A DNA stretch of 64,000 nucleotides from DASRIA01 sp963768885 (GTDB lineage Bacteria > Actinomycetota > Thermoleophilia > Solirubrobacterales > JBBDJG01). Made by a program: the position numbers and the translations under genes. The stretch lies in contig CAVYJN010000006.1 of the NCBI GenBank assembly GCA_963768885.1, positions 496,001-560,000 of the forward strand, written 5' to 3'. Below, one piece after another: positions 9,323-18,928 of the stretch; the stretch's first letter is position 1, and the number at the start of each line of letters is the position of its first letter. The notes below the pieces were generated by a model, which searched no databases, was not told the origin of the DNA, and was given only the letters and a program-made list of their open reading frames with translations.

Positions 9323-10070
9323 CAGGCGGGCGCTGATTGCGGCGAACTGGAAGATGAACAAGACGAACGCCGAGGCGGCCGCGTTCTGCGAGGACTTCCT
9401 CTCCCGGGACCTGCCCGCGGCGGCGGACGTCGTGATCTGCCCCCCCTACACGGCGCTCGGCACCGTCGCGGGACACGTCGCAGGCACCGCCGTGGGAGTT
9501 GCCGCCCAGAACATGCACGACGAGGACGCGGGAGCGTTCACCGGCGAGATCGGCGCGCCGATGCTGCTGGAGCTGGGCGTCACGGGCGTCGTGCTCGGCC
9601 ACTCCGAGCGGCGCGAGCTCTTCGGCGAGACCGACGCCGCGCTCGCGCGCAAGGTGCCGGCAGCGCTCGCGGCGGGGCTGCTCCCGATCCTCTGCGTGGG
9701 GGAGACCGAGGACGAGCGCGACTCCGGCGAGACGCAGCGCAAGCTGCGCCACCAGGTCCAGACCGATCTCGCGGCCGTCGCGCCGCGGCGGCTCGGGGAG
9801 GTGGTCATCGCCTACGAGCCGATCTGGGCGATCGGCACCGGCAGGACGGCCACCCCGGAACAGGCCCAGGAGGCGATCGCCTTCGTGCGGGCGCTGGTCA
9901 GCGACCGCAGCGCCGAGGCCGCCGCGCGCGTGCGCATCCTCTACGGCGGGAGCGTGAAGGCGGCCAACGCGGGCGAGCTGCTCGCGCTTCCCGACGTCGA
10001 CGGCGCCTTGGTCGGCGGCGCGAGCCTCGATCCGGGTGAGTTCGCGGCGATCGTCGCCGCGGCGGCGTGA
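9312..10070 (+). CDS. tpiA: Triosephosphate isomerase
   Basis: Interconverts dihydroxyacetone phosphate and glyceraldehyde-3-phosphate. The 252-residue product has the AANWKMNKT phosphate/lysine motif near the N-terminus, the catalytic His in GHSERRELFGET, the catalytic Glu in AYEPIWAIGTG and the LYGGSVKAAN phosphate loop. ATG 9312 is chosen because it overlaps the pgk end and gives the standard family length; the frame stays open far upstream only as an out-of-frame reading of pgk. Its stop overlaps the gpmI start as GTGA. Confidence 0.96.
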   Translation: MTGDRRALIAANWKMNKTNAEAAAFCEDFLSRDLPAAADVVICPPYTALGTVAGHVAGTAVGVAAQNMHDEDAGAFTGEIGAPMLLELGVTGVVLGHSERRELFGETDAALARKVPAALAAGLLPILCVGETEDERDSGETQRKLRHQVQTDLAAVAPRRLGEVVIAYEPIWAIGTGRTATPEQAQEAIAFVRALVSDRSAEAAARVRILYGGSVKAANAGELLALPDVDGALVGGASLDPGEFAAIVAAAA

Positions 10071-11653
10071 GCCCGCTCCCGCCGGGCCCGGCGGCCCGCG
10101 ACCTTCCGCTCCCCAGCGTCGCGCTGGTGATCCTCGACGGCTGGGGGATCGCGCCGGCCGGGCCCGGCAACGCGATCTCGCTCGCGCACACGCCGGTCTT
10201 CGACGAGCTGTGGAGCACGTTTCCCCACACCCAGCTGAAGGCCTCCGGGGCCGCGGTCGGACTGCCCGAAGGGCAGATGGGAAATTCGGAGGTCGGGCAT
10301 CTCAACCTCGGCGCCGGCGCCGTGATCAAGCAGGACCTGGCCCGCATCGACGACGCGATCGCGGACGGCAGCTTCTTCCGCAACGACGCGTTGCGCGGCG
10401 CCTGCGCGGCGGCACGCGAGTCCGGTGGCCGGCTGCACCTCGTGGGGCTGGTGTCCGCGGGCGGCGTGCACTCGAGCCTCGGGCACCTGCGCGCGTGCAT
10501 CGAGCTTGCGACCGGGGAGCGCGTGCCGCAGATCGTGCTCCACGCGCTCACCGACGGACGCGACACGCTGCCCACCTCGTCGCCGGACTACATCGCGCAG
10601 GCCGAGGCGTGGATCGCGGAGGCTGCGGCCGCGGGCGTGCCCGCGCGCATCGCCACCGTCATGGGCCGCTACTGGGGCATGGACCGCGACCGGCGCTGGG
10701 ACCGCACGAAGCGCGCCTACGACGCGATCGTCCATGCGGACGGCCTGCGGGCAGGATCCGCGGTCGAGGCGGTCAAGCTCGCCTACGGCCGCGACGAGAC
10801 CGACGAGTTCGTGCAGCCCACGATCGTGGGCGACCCCGAGCCGGTCCGTGACGGCGACAGCGTGTTCACCTTCAACTTCCGCCCCGACCGGATGCGCCAG
10901 ATCGTGCGCGCCCTGGGCGAGCCGGGCTTCTCCGAGTTCGACAGGGGCCGCCATCCACGGATCGCGCTCGCGACGATGACCAGCTACCAGGAGGAGTGGG
11001 ACTACCCGGTCGCCTTCCCGGAGGCCCGGCCCCAGACGACGATGGCCGCGGTGCTCGCCGCCCGGGGCGAGCGCCAGCTGCACGCCGCGGAGACCGAGAA
11101 GTACGCGCACGTGACCTACTTCTTCAACGGGGGAGAGGAGCACGTCTACGACCGGGAGGAGCGGTGCCTCGTGCCCTCGCCGCGCGACGTGGCGACCTAC
11201 GACGAGAAGCCGGAGATGAGCGCGCCCGAGGCGGCCGCGGCCTTCGCGGGGGAATGGCGGGAGGCGGCCGCGGCGGGCGACCCGTTCCGGTTCGGCATCA
11301 TCAACTTCGCCAACGCGGACATGGTCGGCCACACGGGGAGCATCCCGGCCGCGACCCGCGCCGTGGAGACGGTCGACCGCTGCCTCGGCGAGGTGCTCGA
11401 CGCGGTGCTCGGCACCGGCGGGGCGGCGATCGTGACGGCGGACCACGGCAACGCCGACGACATGCTCACGCCCGACGGCCAGCCGCAGACCGCCCACTCG
11501 CTCAATCCCGTGCCGTTCGTCGTCACGGTCGCCGGCGTCGGGCTCGAAGGGGAGGGGATCCTCGCGGACGTGATGCCCACCGCGCTCGCCCTGCTCGGGA
11601 TCGACAAGCCCGCGGCGATGACGGGCCGCTCCCTGCTCGCGTCCGAGGGTTAG
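10067..11653 (+). CDS. gpmI: 2,3-bisphosphoglycerate-independent phosphoglycerate mutase
   Basis: Interconverts 3- and 2-phosphoglycerate with a two-metal (usually Mn) phosphoserine mechanism. It has 528 residues, close to the family norm of about 510. The N-terminal metal site VILDGWG, the catalytic Ser in GNSEVGHLNLGAG, the TDGRDT block and the C-terminal metal sites (NADMVGHTG; TADHGNAD) are all present. The GTG start overlaps the tpiA stop. The first 15 residues are Pro-rich and not part of the fold. It closes the gapA-pgk-tpiA-gpmI cluster; enolase and pyruvate kinase are not in the window. The 73 bases after it, before the convergent kinase gene, show no convincing terminator. Confidence 0.96.
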   Translation: MSPLPPGPAARDLPLPSVALVILDGWGIAPAGPGNAISLAHTPVFDELWSTFPHTQLKASGAAVGLPEGQMGNSEVGHLNLGAGAVIKQDLARIDDAIADGSFFRNDALRGACAAARESGGRLHLVGLVSAGGVHSSLGHLRACIELATGERVPQIVLHALTDGRDTLPTSSPDYIAQAEAWIAEAAAAGVPARIATVMGRYWGMDRDRRWDRTKRAYDAIVHADGLRAGSAVEAVKLAYGRDETDEFVQPTIVGDPEPVRDGDSVFTFNFRPDRMRQIVRALGEPGFSEFDRGRHPRIALATMTSYQEEWDYPVAFPEARPQTTMAAVLAARGERQLHAAETEKYAHVTYFFNGGEEHVYDREERCLVPSPRDVATYDEKPEMSAPEAAAAFAGEWREAAAAGDPFRFGIINFANADMVGHTGSIPAATRAVETVDRCLGEVLDAVLGTGGAAIVTADHGNADDMLTPDGQPQTAHSLNPVPFVVTVAGVGLEGEGILADVMPTALALLGIDKPAAMTGRSLLASEG

Positions 11654-11726
11654 CGCGCCCCGAGCTGCGGCCGCTGTGAGGTAGACCGTGCTCGATGGTC
11701 TCGCTGGTCGTTTCTCGAGCCCGACC

Positions 11727-12962
11727 CTAGTTGCCGGTCGCGCGGTCGATCAGGTCGCGGATCCCGTTGATCTGGTCCTCGACCCGGTTGGTCACGACGC
11801 GCTCGAAGTCCTGGGCCTGCGAGCCGTCGAGGTTCACGATCACGAGCGCCGCCACGACCGTCGCGAGGAGCAGGAAGAGGAAGACGAGCGCGAGGAACCG
11901 TGAGAACGCGCCGCGCCGTCGCCGCGCGCGCTTGGGGGGCGGCGGCGCGGCGCGTGCCGCGCGCCGCTCCGCGCGGCGGCTGGGCCGCGGGGCGGGAGCG
12001 GGCGCCGAGGCCGGGCGCATCACCCGCGTTGCGGCCGAGTCGCGGCTCGGCGCGGGTGCCGGGGCGACCGCCGTGGCGGCCGTCGCATGCCGCGTGGCCG
12101 CGGTCTCGAGCGCGGTGGTGGCGGCGGAGTCGTGCCCGCGCATGCCGGCCCGGATCGCGTCCCGGAACTCCGCGGCGCTGCGGTAGCGCTCCTCCGGCTC
12201 GGGTGCGAGCGCTCGCGCGATCGCGCGGCCGAGCGCCGGAGGGACGTCGGGGTTCAGCATGCTGAGGGGGTCCGGCGCGCCCTCCTGCTGGCGCATCGCA
12301 AGCTCGGGCAGCGAACCGCTCTCGAAGGGGACGCGCCCGGCGAGCAGCTGATACATCACGACTCCGAGCGAGTACACGTCCGCGCTCGGCGTCGCGTCCT
12401 GGCCCCGCGCGCGCTCCGGCGACAGGTACGCGGCCGTTCCGACGACGGAGCCGATCTGGGTGATGCGCGAGTCCTCGGCGGCCTTCGCGATCCCGAAGTC
12501 GGCGAGCTTCACGACGCCGTCGGGGTTGAGCAGCAGGTTCCCCGGCTTGACGTCGCGGTGGATCACGCCGTGCCGGTGCGCGTACTCGAGGCCCTCGCAG
12601 GCCTGCGTTGCGATGTCCACGGTCTCCTCGGGGGAGAGGCGCCCGCGCTCGCGCATCAGGTTCCCGACGGTCGGCCCGTTCACGTACTCCATCACGATGT
12701 AGTGGCGGTGCGCGTCGGGATCGTGACCCGAGTCGTAGACCTGCACGACGTTGGGGTGCACGAGCTTGGCGGCCGCCAGCGCCTCGCGCCTGAATCGCGC
12801 GAGGAAGCCCTCGTCCTCGGAGAGGTGCTCGGCGAGCAGCTTGACCGCGACCTGGCGCTCGAGCACGCCGTCGAGCGCGCGGTACACGGTCGACATCCCG
12901 CCCGCGCCGAGGCGCTCCTCGAGTCGGTAGCGGCCGGCGATCTCGACGCCCAGCACTGCCAT
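11727..12962 (-). CDS. Membrane Ser/Thr protein kinase (PknB-like, no PASTA domains)
   Basis: Phosphorylates Ser/Thr of cytosolic partners. The kinase domain spans about residues 11-270: glycine loop GAGGMSTV, Lys41 in VAVKLL, HRDVKPGN with catalytic Asp137, DFG with Asp155 and the SPERARG activation segment. Then comes an Ala/Pro-rich linker, a basic patch (RRAERRAARA) and one membrane helix (FLALVFLFLLLATVVAALVIV) followed by a short outer tail of about 40 residues. Classical PknB-type PASTA sensor repeats are absent, so the sensing mode is unclear. ATG 12962 is used; a GTG at 12968 would overlap the upstream lipoprotein stop as GTGA. The two genes form one leftward unit. Confidence 0.93.
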   Translation of the reverse strand: MAVLGVEIAGRYRLEERLGAGGMSTVYRALDGVLERQVAVKLLAEHLSEDEGFLARFRREALAAAKLVHPNVVQVYDSGHDPDAHRHYIVMEYVNGPTVGNLMRERGRLSPEETVDIATQACEGLEYAHRHGVIHRDVKPGNLLLNPDGVVKLADFGIAKAAEDSRITQIGSVVGTAAYLSPERARGQDATPSADVYSLGVVMYQLLAGRVPFESGSLPELAMRQQEGAPDPLSMLNPDVPPALGRAIARALAPEPEERYRSAAEFRDAIRAGMRGHDSAATTALETAATRHATAATAVAPAPAPSRDSAATRVMRPASAPAPAPRPSRRAERRAARAAPPPPKRARRRRGAFSRFLALVFLFLLLATVVAALVIVNLDGSQAQDFERVVTNRVEDQINGIRDLIDRATGN

Positions 12963-12964
12963 CG

Positions 12965-13495
12965 TCACTGTCCCGGCGGCACTGTGCCGCCGCCTTGATC
13001 GTTCAAACCCGGGTCCTCCTGGCCCGCACCCCCGGTGTCCTGCGGGGGCTGCGCGTCCTGTTTCGGCTTTTCCTTCTTGGGCTTCTTGTCCTTCTGGGGC
13101 TTGTCTTTCTGGTTTTGGTCGCCCTCGGGCTGCTGCACCCCGTCCGCGGCCGTCGTGCCGGTGGGCGCCTCCGGCGTCGTCTGGGTCTCCGGCCGGCACC
13201 GCGCGGCGACCAGCGACTCGAGCCGGCTCGCGCTCGACGCGAGCGCCTGCCGGAGGTCGCTGTCGACGCGTTGCGGCAGGCCTTCCACCTTGGACCGTAG
13301 CGCCGCGGCCTGCTGGGCCGCGCCGGTGCAGTCGCGCGTCGCCACGAGCTGCTCGACCTCGTCGAGGGTGGAGCGCAGCGACGCGGCCCTCTGGTTGGAG
13401 AGCTCCTGCTTGGAGCCCTCGTCCCCGCAAGCGCCGAGCAGCGCGGCGACAGCCACGAGCGCCGCTGCGGGGGCGGCCGTCGTGCGAAAGCGCAT
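12965..13495 (-). CDS. Predicted lipoprotein upstream of Ser/Thr kinase
   Basis: A 176-residue exported lipoprotein of unknown function. The N-terminus MRFRTTAAPAAALVAVAALL is a signal peptide ending in the lipobox LLGAC, so the mature protein is anchored through that Cys. The body is helical with two further Cys (RDCTG, AARCRP) that may pair, and the last 60 residues are a Lys/Gln/Pro/Asp low-complexity tail with KDKPQKDKKPKKEK-like repeats that could contact the envelope. ATG 13495 is selected because it begins the signal peptide. It is 2 bases from, or overlaps, the kinase gene, suggesting a kinase partner; that link is inference. Confidence 0.82.
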   Translation of the reverse strand: MRFRTTAAPAAALVAVAALLGACGDEGSKQELSNQRAASLRSTLDEVEQLVATRDCTGAAQQAAALRSKVEGLPQRVDSDLRQALASSASRLESLVAARCRPETQTTPEAPTGTTAADGVQQPEGDQNQKDKPQKDKKPKKEKPKQDAQPPQDTGGAGQEDPGLNDQGGGTVPPGQ

Positions 13496-13505
13496 GACGG
13501 GCAGG

Positions 13506-14234
13506 CTACAGACCCTGATAGAGGCGATCCGCGAGCGACCTCGGAAGGCCGGCGTCGATGATCGCCCCCGCTGCCTCGTCGATCGGGTACTCGACACGCC
13601 TGAACGACGCCGCCCACGTGTCGGTATCGAGCATCAGATAGGACGCGCGCGGGTCACCGTCCCGTGGCTGCCCGACGCTGCCGGGGTTGACCAGCCACTC
13701 GCCCTGGGCCATCTCGAGGGCCGCGCCGTCGAGCGCCTGCTCCCCGATCGTCTCGCCGCCGTTGCGGGCGAAGTAGCACGCCACGTGCGAGTGGCCGATC
13801 AGGCAGACCCGCTGCTGCTGGACGTCCAGGCACTCGCCCGCCTGGGAGATCGAGAGCACGTACTCCCACACGGGGTCGCGCGGGCTCGCGTGGTAGAGGC
13901 CGACGCCCTCCATCTGGCCGAGCGGAGCCAGTCCCGCCAGGAAGTCACGCGTCGAGGAATCCACGTGCTTGACGGTCCAGCGCGCGGCCGCGCCCGCGCT
14001 CATCGCGAAGTAGCGCACGTCGAGGTCGCCGCTCACCACCAGGTCGTGGTTCCCGGCGAGGCACACCTCGACCACCTCGGAGACCAGCTTGGTGCACGCA
14101 TCGGGGCTCGCGCCGTAGCCGACGATGTCCCCGAGGCACCAGACCTGGTCGGGGTCGCTGCGGCCGGCGTCGGCGAGGACGGCCTCGAGCGCCGGAAGGT
14201 TGCTGTGGATGTCCGAGATGACGGCTACGCGCAC
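13506..14234 (-). CDS. Calcineurin-like metallophosphoesterase (YfcE/MJ0936-type)
   Basis: Two-metal phosphoesterase of 242 residues, probably cytosolic as no signal peptide is seen. Metal-binding motifs are complete: SDIHSN at the N-terminus (Asp8, His10), GDIVGYG, GNHD and GHSH, with NPGSVGQPRDGD near the end, which is characteristic of this small phosphodiesterase class. Substrate cannot be read from sequence; relatives act on phosphodiesters or nucleotides. It is the first gene of the leftward group with the lipoprotein and kinase, 10 bases upstream of the lipoprotein start. Confidence 0.92.
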   Translation of the reverse strand: MRVAVISDIHSNLPALEAVLADAGRSDPDQVWCLGDIVGYGASPDACTKLVSEVVEVCLAGNHDLVVSGDLDVRYFAMSAGAAARWTVKHVDSSTRDFLAGLAPLGQMEGVGLYHASPRDPVWEYVLSISQAGECLDVQQQRVCLIGHSHVACYFARNGGETIGEQALDGAALEMAQGEWLVNPGSVGQPRDGDPRASYLMLDTDTWAASFRRVEYPIDEAAGAIIDAGLPRSLADRLYQGL

Positions 14235-14312
14235 GGGTCTTGAGGGAGGATCGGCAGCCGGGACGCCACCTGGGAGCGCCGCGTCCCGCCTTGCAGTGTC
14301 AGTGCAGGATAT

Positions 14313-15089
14313 TTAGGGGCAGCGCGGGCCGCCGCGCAGCGTGAAGCGCTCGAGCACGTCGACCTTCGTCGTCTGCTGATAGGTGAACTGGCCGTCCAGC
14401 AGGAAGTAGGTGCCGTCGCACAGGACCGGGCTGTCGATGTAGTGGATCTTGCGGCCCCGCCGCCGCACCGTCAGGTCGCGGGTGGTCGCGTCGAAGAAGG
14501 TGACCGAGGCATCGGGCGCGCTCGGCAGGGTCTTGATCGGGGGCACCTCGGTGTCGAGGACGTACCCGTACGGCGTTCCCCTGCCGCTGCGCAGCACGCC
14601 GGGGAGCGTCATGACCGGCCCCAGGTCGGGGACCGCGTAGATGATGATCGTGGGGCTGCGGCCCTGCGGGGTCCCGTTGAACAGCGTGATCTTCGTGTTC
14701 ACCGGGTCCGCGACGACCGGGGGAGCCACGCCGATCGCCGTTCCCGACCCGATCTTCGACCCCCGCGGGCAGGCGCGCGGGCCGCGCGCACGGAGCTTCG
14801 CGGGGCTGCACTTCGGGAAGAACCGCGCGTTCACGACCGCGCCCTTCGGGAAGCGCAGCGTCGTGTTGGTCAGCTGTGGAGGGGCCGGCGCGGCGTTCTC
14901 CGTGATGCGGATCGTCGTCCGGAGGCTGATCCCGCCGCGCTGCTTGTTGCGGTCGCTCTTCGCGAAGCGTGCCGTGAACTCGACGTCCTGGGTCGTGACG
15001 GCCGGGGCGGGGGAGGGCAGCGCGAGCACGCCGCTCGCCGCGAGCAGCACTCCGGCGACCCCCCTGATCGGGTGTCGGTGCGTCGGCAA
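14313..15089 (-). CDS. Secreted protein of unknown function
   Basis: About 258 residues with a signal peptide (GVAGVLLAASGVLALPSPAPA) and a beta-rich body. Recognisable features are RFPKGAVVNARFFPKCSP, a cluster of Cys (KCSP, RACPRG, LCDG, PRCP) suggesting disulfides, and a C-terminal LDGQFTYQQTT stretch. I do not recognise a named family. The start is taken as TTG 15089, just before the signal peptide, because the longer frame upstream enters the divergent protease gene and has random composition; no ATG or GTG fits. It shares a 17-bp divergent promoter gap with the M48 protease. Confidence 0.7.
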   Translation of the reverse strand: MPTHRHPIRGVAGVLLAASGVLALPSPAPAVTTQDVEFTARFAKSDRNKQRGGISLRTTIRITENAAPAPPQLTNTTLRFPKGAVVNARFFPKCSPAKLRARGPRACPRGSKIGSGTAIGVAPPVVADPVNTKITLFNGTPQGRSPTIIIYAVPDLGPVMTLPGVLRSGRGTPYGYVLDTEVPPIKTLPSAPDASVTFFDATTRDLTVRRRGRKIHYIDSPVLCDGTYFLLDGQFTYQQTTKVDVLERFTLRGGPRCP

Positions 15090-15093
15090 GACT

Positions 15094-15105
15094 CTATGTT
15101 CATAG
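15094..15105. promoter_or_regulatory. Palindromic divergent promoter core
   Basis: CTATG-TT-CATAG is a perfect 5-bp palindrome between the divergent starts at 15089 and 15107. It contains a rightward -10-like TATGTT (6 bases before ATG) and a leftward -10-like TATGAA (8 bases before TTG) that share bases. No ribosome site fits either side, so leaderless transcripts are likely. This is inference from spacing. Confidence 0.45.
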
Positions 15106-15106
15106 C

Positions 15107-16345
15107 ATGATGCCCCGGTGGAGGCTGCCGGTCGCGATCGTCGCGGCCGTGGTGATCGCGGAGGGAGCCGTCTGGGTGCTGCGACCGGACGACCGGATCG
15201 ACCCCCTTGCGGTCTCCGAGCGGAGCGTGATGGGCCCGCGGCAGTTGGAGCGCGCACGCGACTACTCGAGCGGCCGGCGGCTGCTGGGACTCGGCGCGAT
15301 CGCCGCCCAGGGGGCGGTGCTGGTCCTGCTCGTGGTGCGCCCCCCGCGGCGGGTGCTGCGGGCCCTCGAGCGCGCGGGCCGCGGGCGAGCCGGCGTCTCG
15401 ACCGCGCTCGCCGGCGGCCTGCTGATCCTGGTCGTGACGGCGGCGGCGCTGCCGTTCGCGGCGCTGGCGCACGAACGCGCGGCCGACTTCGGCCAGTCGA
15501 CCCAGTCGTGGGCGGGGTGGGTCGAGGACCGGCTCAAGTCCGTAGGGATCGCCGTTGTGCTGGCCGCGGCCGGGGCGGCGCTGTTCGCGTTCCTGATGAG
15601 GCGCTTCCCGCGGGGCTGGTGGATCGCCGGCGCCGGCGCCGTGGTGGCGATCGAGGTGCTGTTCGTATGGCTCACGCCGGTCGTGCTCGACCCCCTGTAC
15701 AACCGCTACACCGACCTGCCGCAGGGCCGCACCCGCGCGGACGTCGAGGAGCTCGCGCGCCGGTCCGGGCTCGACGTCGGCGACGTGCTCGTGGTCGACG
15801 CCTCCCGCCGCACGACGGCCGCGAACGCCTATGTCACGGGCGTCGGCCACACGAAGCGCGTCGTGCTGTACGACACGCTGCTGCGGCAGTTCACGCCTGG
15901 GCAGGTGCGGCTCGTGGTCGCCCACGAGCTCGGTCACGTCAAGCACCGCGACCTCGCACGCGGCATGCTGTGGGTCGCGATCGTCGCACCCGGCGGCATG
16001 TTCGTGATCATGCTGCTCACGCGCAGGTGGAGCGCGCGTGCCGGCACCGAGCCGGGGACGGCGGCGTCGATCCCGGCCTTCGCGCTGGCGCTGGCGGTCG
16101 TCGCGCTCACCGCCACCACGATCGGCAACCAGCTGTCGCGGTCGGTCGAGGCGAGCGCCGACGCCTACTCGCTCGAGCTCACGGGCGAGGCCGGACAGTT
16201 CGAGTCGATGGAGCGCAAGCTGGCGCGCGTGAATCTGAGCGACCCGGATCCGCCCGGCGCGTTCCACTTCGTGTTCGGCACGCACCCGAGCGTGATCGAG
16301 CGGATCGGGATGGCGCGCGCGCTCGAACGCCGCGCCGGCTCGTGA
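15107..16345 (+). CDS. M48 family zinc metalloprotease (Ste24/CAAX-protease-like)
   Basis: Membrane-embedded zinc protease of 412 residues. There are about six hydrophobic segments, an N-terminal M48_N-like region, the zinc motif HELGH at about residue 273 and the third ligand Glu in SVEASADAYSL at about 349. FVFGTHPSVIERI near the C-terminus is also typical. Relatives cut membrane or misfolded envelope proteins; since bacteria lack CAAX prenylation, quality control is the more likely role. Start is ATG 15107 (a second ATG follows at once), directly downstream of a -10-like element with no ribosome site. Confidence 0.9.
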   Translation: MMPRWRLPVAIVAAVVIAEGAVWVLRPDDRIDPLAVSERSVMGPRQLERARDYSSGRRLLGLGAIAAQGAVLVLLVVRPPRRVLRALERAGRGRAGVSTALAGGLLILVVTAAALPFAALAHERAADFGQSTQSWAGWVEDRLKSVGIAVVLAAAGAALFAFLMRRFPRGWWIAGAGAVVAIEVLFVWLTPVVLDPLYNRYTDLPQGRTRADVEELARRSGLDVGDVLVVDASRRTTAANAYVTGVGHTKRVVLYDTLLRQFTPGQVRLVVAHELGHVKHRDLARGMLWVAIVAPGGMFVIMLLTRRWSARAGTEPGTAASIPAFALALAVVALTATTIGNQLSRSVEASADAYSLELTGEAGQFESMERKLARVNLSDPDPPGAFHFVFGTHPSVIERIGMARALERRAGS

Positions 16346-16361
16346 GCGCGCTCGCGCGGCT

Positions 16362-18840
16362 CTAGCGCCGCGGCGGGAAGCGCAGCCGCCGTCGCCGGCG
16401 CGCCTCGGTCAACGCGGCGGCACCCTCGTCGATCGGCTCCGGCTCGTCGGCGGGCTCTTCCTCGGGCTCGTCGTAATCGGGCGCCTCCGGCTCCGGCCGC
16501 AGTTCCTGCACCGCGGCCTCGTCGCGGGCGACGGGCGGCTCGACGTGGTCGTCCTCGTCGATCAGCGTGCTCTCCGCGGGGGCGATCGCGATCGCGTCCT
16601 CGAGCCCGACCTCGGACGCGATGGCCTCGACGGCCGTCTCCTCCTCGACGGGCGTGGGAGCCGGCTCGGGCGCCGGGGCGATCGCCTCCGGCTCCTCCGC
16701 GGCGCTGCTCCGGCTCGACGGCCTGCTCCGGCTCGACGGCCTGCTCGGGCTCCCCGGGCTCGGCAGGCTGCTCCGGCTCCTCGGCCTGCTCCGGCTCGAC
16801 GGCCCGCTCCGGCTCGCCCCCGGCGAACAGCTCGTGTCGTGCCCGGCCCTTGCGCTTCGCCCGGTACATCGCCTGGTCGGCGTCACGCAGCAGGTCCTCG
16901 GGGGTGGACTCGCGCCCGGTGCTGACGGCGATGCCCACGCTGGCGGTCATGCGCGTCTGCTCGCCCTCGATGAGGAAGGGGTCGTCGAGCGACTCCTCGA
17001 TGCGCTCGGCCACCGCGATCGCGTAGCGCACGTCGGCGATGTCCTCGAGCAGCACGGTGAACTCGTCGCCGCCGAGACGGGCGACCGTGTCCTCCGGACG
17101 CACGCAGGCCGTGATGCGTTGCGCGACGGCGGCGAGCAGCTTGTCGCCCGCGTCGTGGCCGAGCGTGTCGTTGATCGGCTTGAACTCGTCGAGATCGAGG
17201 AAGAGGACGGCGACGGCCGCGCGGCGGCGGTTGGTGCGCTCGAGCGCGTGCTGGAGCCGGTCCGCGAACAGGGCGCGGTTCGGCAGCTCGGTGAGGCTGT
17301 CGTGGAACGCCTGGTGCGCGAGCTGCTCGAGGCGCTCCTGCTCGCCCGCCCGCAGGGCCGCGTTCTCGACCACCAGCGATCCCTCCAGCGCGAGCTGCTC
17401 GACGAGTCGGCGCTCCTCGTTGCTCCAGGGGCGCGGCGCGTCGACGTGGCTGCAGATCACGAGCCCGAGCGGCCGCGAGGCCGACACGAGCGGCACCACG
17501 ACATACGACTTGAGGCCGAGCTGCTCGACGAGCTCGGGCGGCAGCAGCCGGCTCGCACGGGCGTTCTCCACGAAGATCGGCTTCGGCTGGTGTGCGGCGA
17601 TGCGCCAGGCGCGGAAGTCCTGCGCCGGGACCTTGCCGACGTACTCGCGCAGCGCCTCCTCGAATCTGCCGTCCGCCCCGACGGTCTGGACGTGCTCGAC
17701 GCGGTCCTCGTCGTCGCGCACGAGCAGCGTCACCGCCTCGGCCTCGATCGCCTCGCGCGTGACCCGCGCGAGCACCTCGCCGGCCTCGGCGATGGAGATC
17801 GCCCGGGCGCCCTCCTCGAGCAGCCGCCGGATCGCCGTGGCGGCCCGCAGGTGCCAGCCGCGCTCGTCGCTTGCGCGCGCCTGCTCGATCGTCGGGGCGA
17901 CGTGCTCGGCGGCCGTCGCGGCGAGTCGTATGTCGTCGGTGGAGAAGGCGTCCTGCCCGGGGTCGTCGAGCACGAGCACGCCGGTCACGTCGGGCTGCGC
18001 GCCGAGCGGCACCGCCAGCAGCGACCGGACCTCGTAGGTGCTTGCGGCCCAGGCGCCGATCAGCGGTGACGCGACTTCGGTCGCGACGACCGGCTCACCC
18101 GAGTCGAACGCGACCTGCGCGGCCGGCAGCGGGTTCTCGGCCTGGCGCATCGTGTCCCACTCCGTCACGTCACGCGCGCCGTCCGCGTAACGCGACGCGC
18201 GCGGCACCAGGCGCCCGTCCTCCTCGAGCAGCACGGTCGCCCGCCGCACGTCGAGTGCACGGGCCACGCGCTCGCAGATCAGGGCCAGCATCTCGTCGAG
18301 CGACGACGCGCGGGTCGCCGCCTCCGTCAGCTCGAGCAGGAACGTCGCCTCGTCGCGATGGCGATCGCTCTCGAGCATGCCGCCGGCGCGCGCCACCGCG
18401 GCCGCGACCATCGTGAGCAGCGAGTGAAGCTCGGCGGCGGCGTCTCGCGGCGCCGGCTCGATGGACACCATGCCCACCGTCCCGCCGGCGATCAGCGGCT
18501 CGAACCTCACGGAGCTCATGCCGAGGTCCGCGGCCAGCTCCGGCGGGACGCGGTCGTCGTCCTGCGCGTCCTCGACCGTGACCGCCTGGGACTCGAGCAG
18601 CACGGCGACGGCCACCGGCATCCGCGACAGCGGGATGCTGCTCCACTCGCGCGGGATGTCGCCGAGGCCCGCGGGACTGTCCACGGCAAGGGGCGACACC
18701 GCCTGCCTGGGGGCGTCGTAGAGCCAGGCGATGACGCGATCCGCCTCTACCGCCTGCCTGACCGCCGCGCACAGACGCTGGACCCACTCGATGGCATCCT
18801 GCCGTGCAGCAGCTCGCTTGTCCACAGATCCGCCCGCCAT
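16362..18840 (-). CDS. Three-GAF diguanylate cyclase with acidic tail, frameshifted near 16704
   Basis: Predicted to make cyclic di-GMP from GTP. Three GAF-like sensor domains (about residues 15-150, 165-330, 335-495) are followed by a GGDEF domain with an intact GGDEF active site at about residue 590 and a product-inhibition I-site RPED five residues before it. No membrane helix is seen, so it is a cytosolic sensor. After the domain comes a tail of repeated EPEQ units. The frame breaks within these at about 16704; removing one base there continues as AAEEPEAIAPAPEP and an Asp/Glu-rich stretch to a basic end (RRRRRLRFPPRR) at 16362. Read without correction it runs into the neighbouring protease gene on the other strand. 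Confidence 0.88.
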
Positions 18841-18928
18841 GGCCTCCAGCCAACGCCGCTCGATCCTATCTACACCCTAAACCGCGCGGGCCGGCGGCGC
18901 ACAACCGATTTTCGGCCCGCGGTGGAAG

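Noticed and set aside
12087..12998. A 303-codon plus-strand frame opposite the Ser/Thr kinase
   Set aside because: No motif and Arg/His-rich composition; the minus strand has all kinase motifs.
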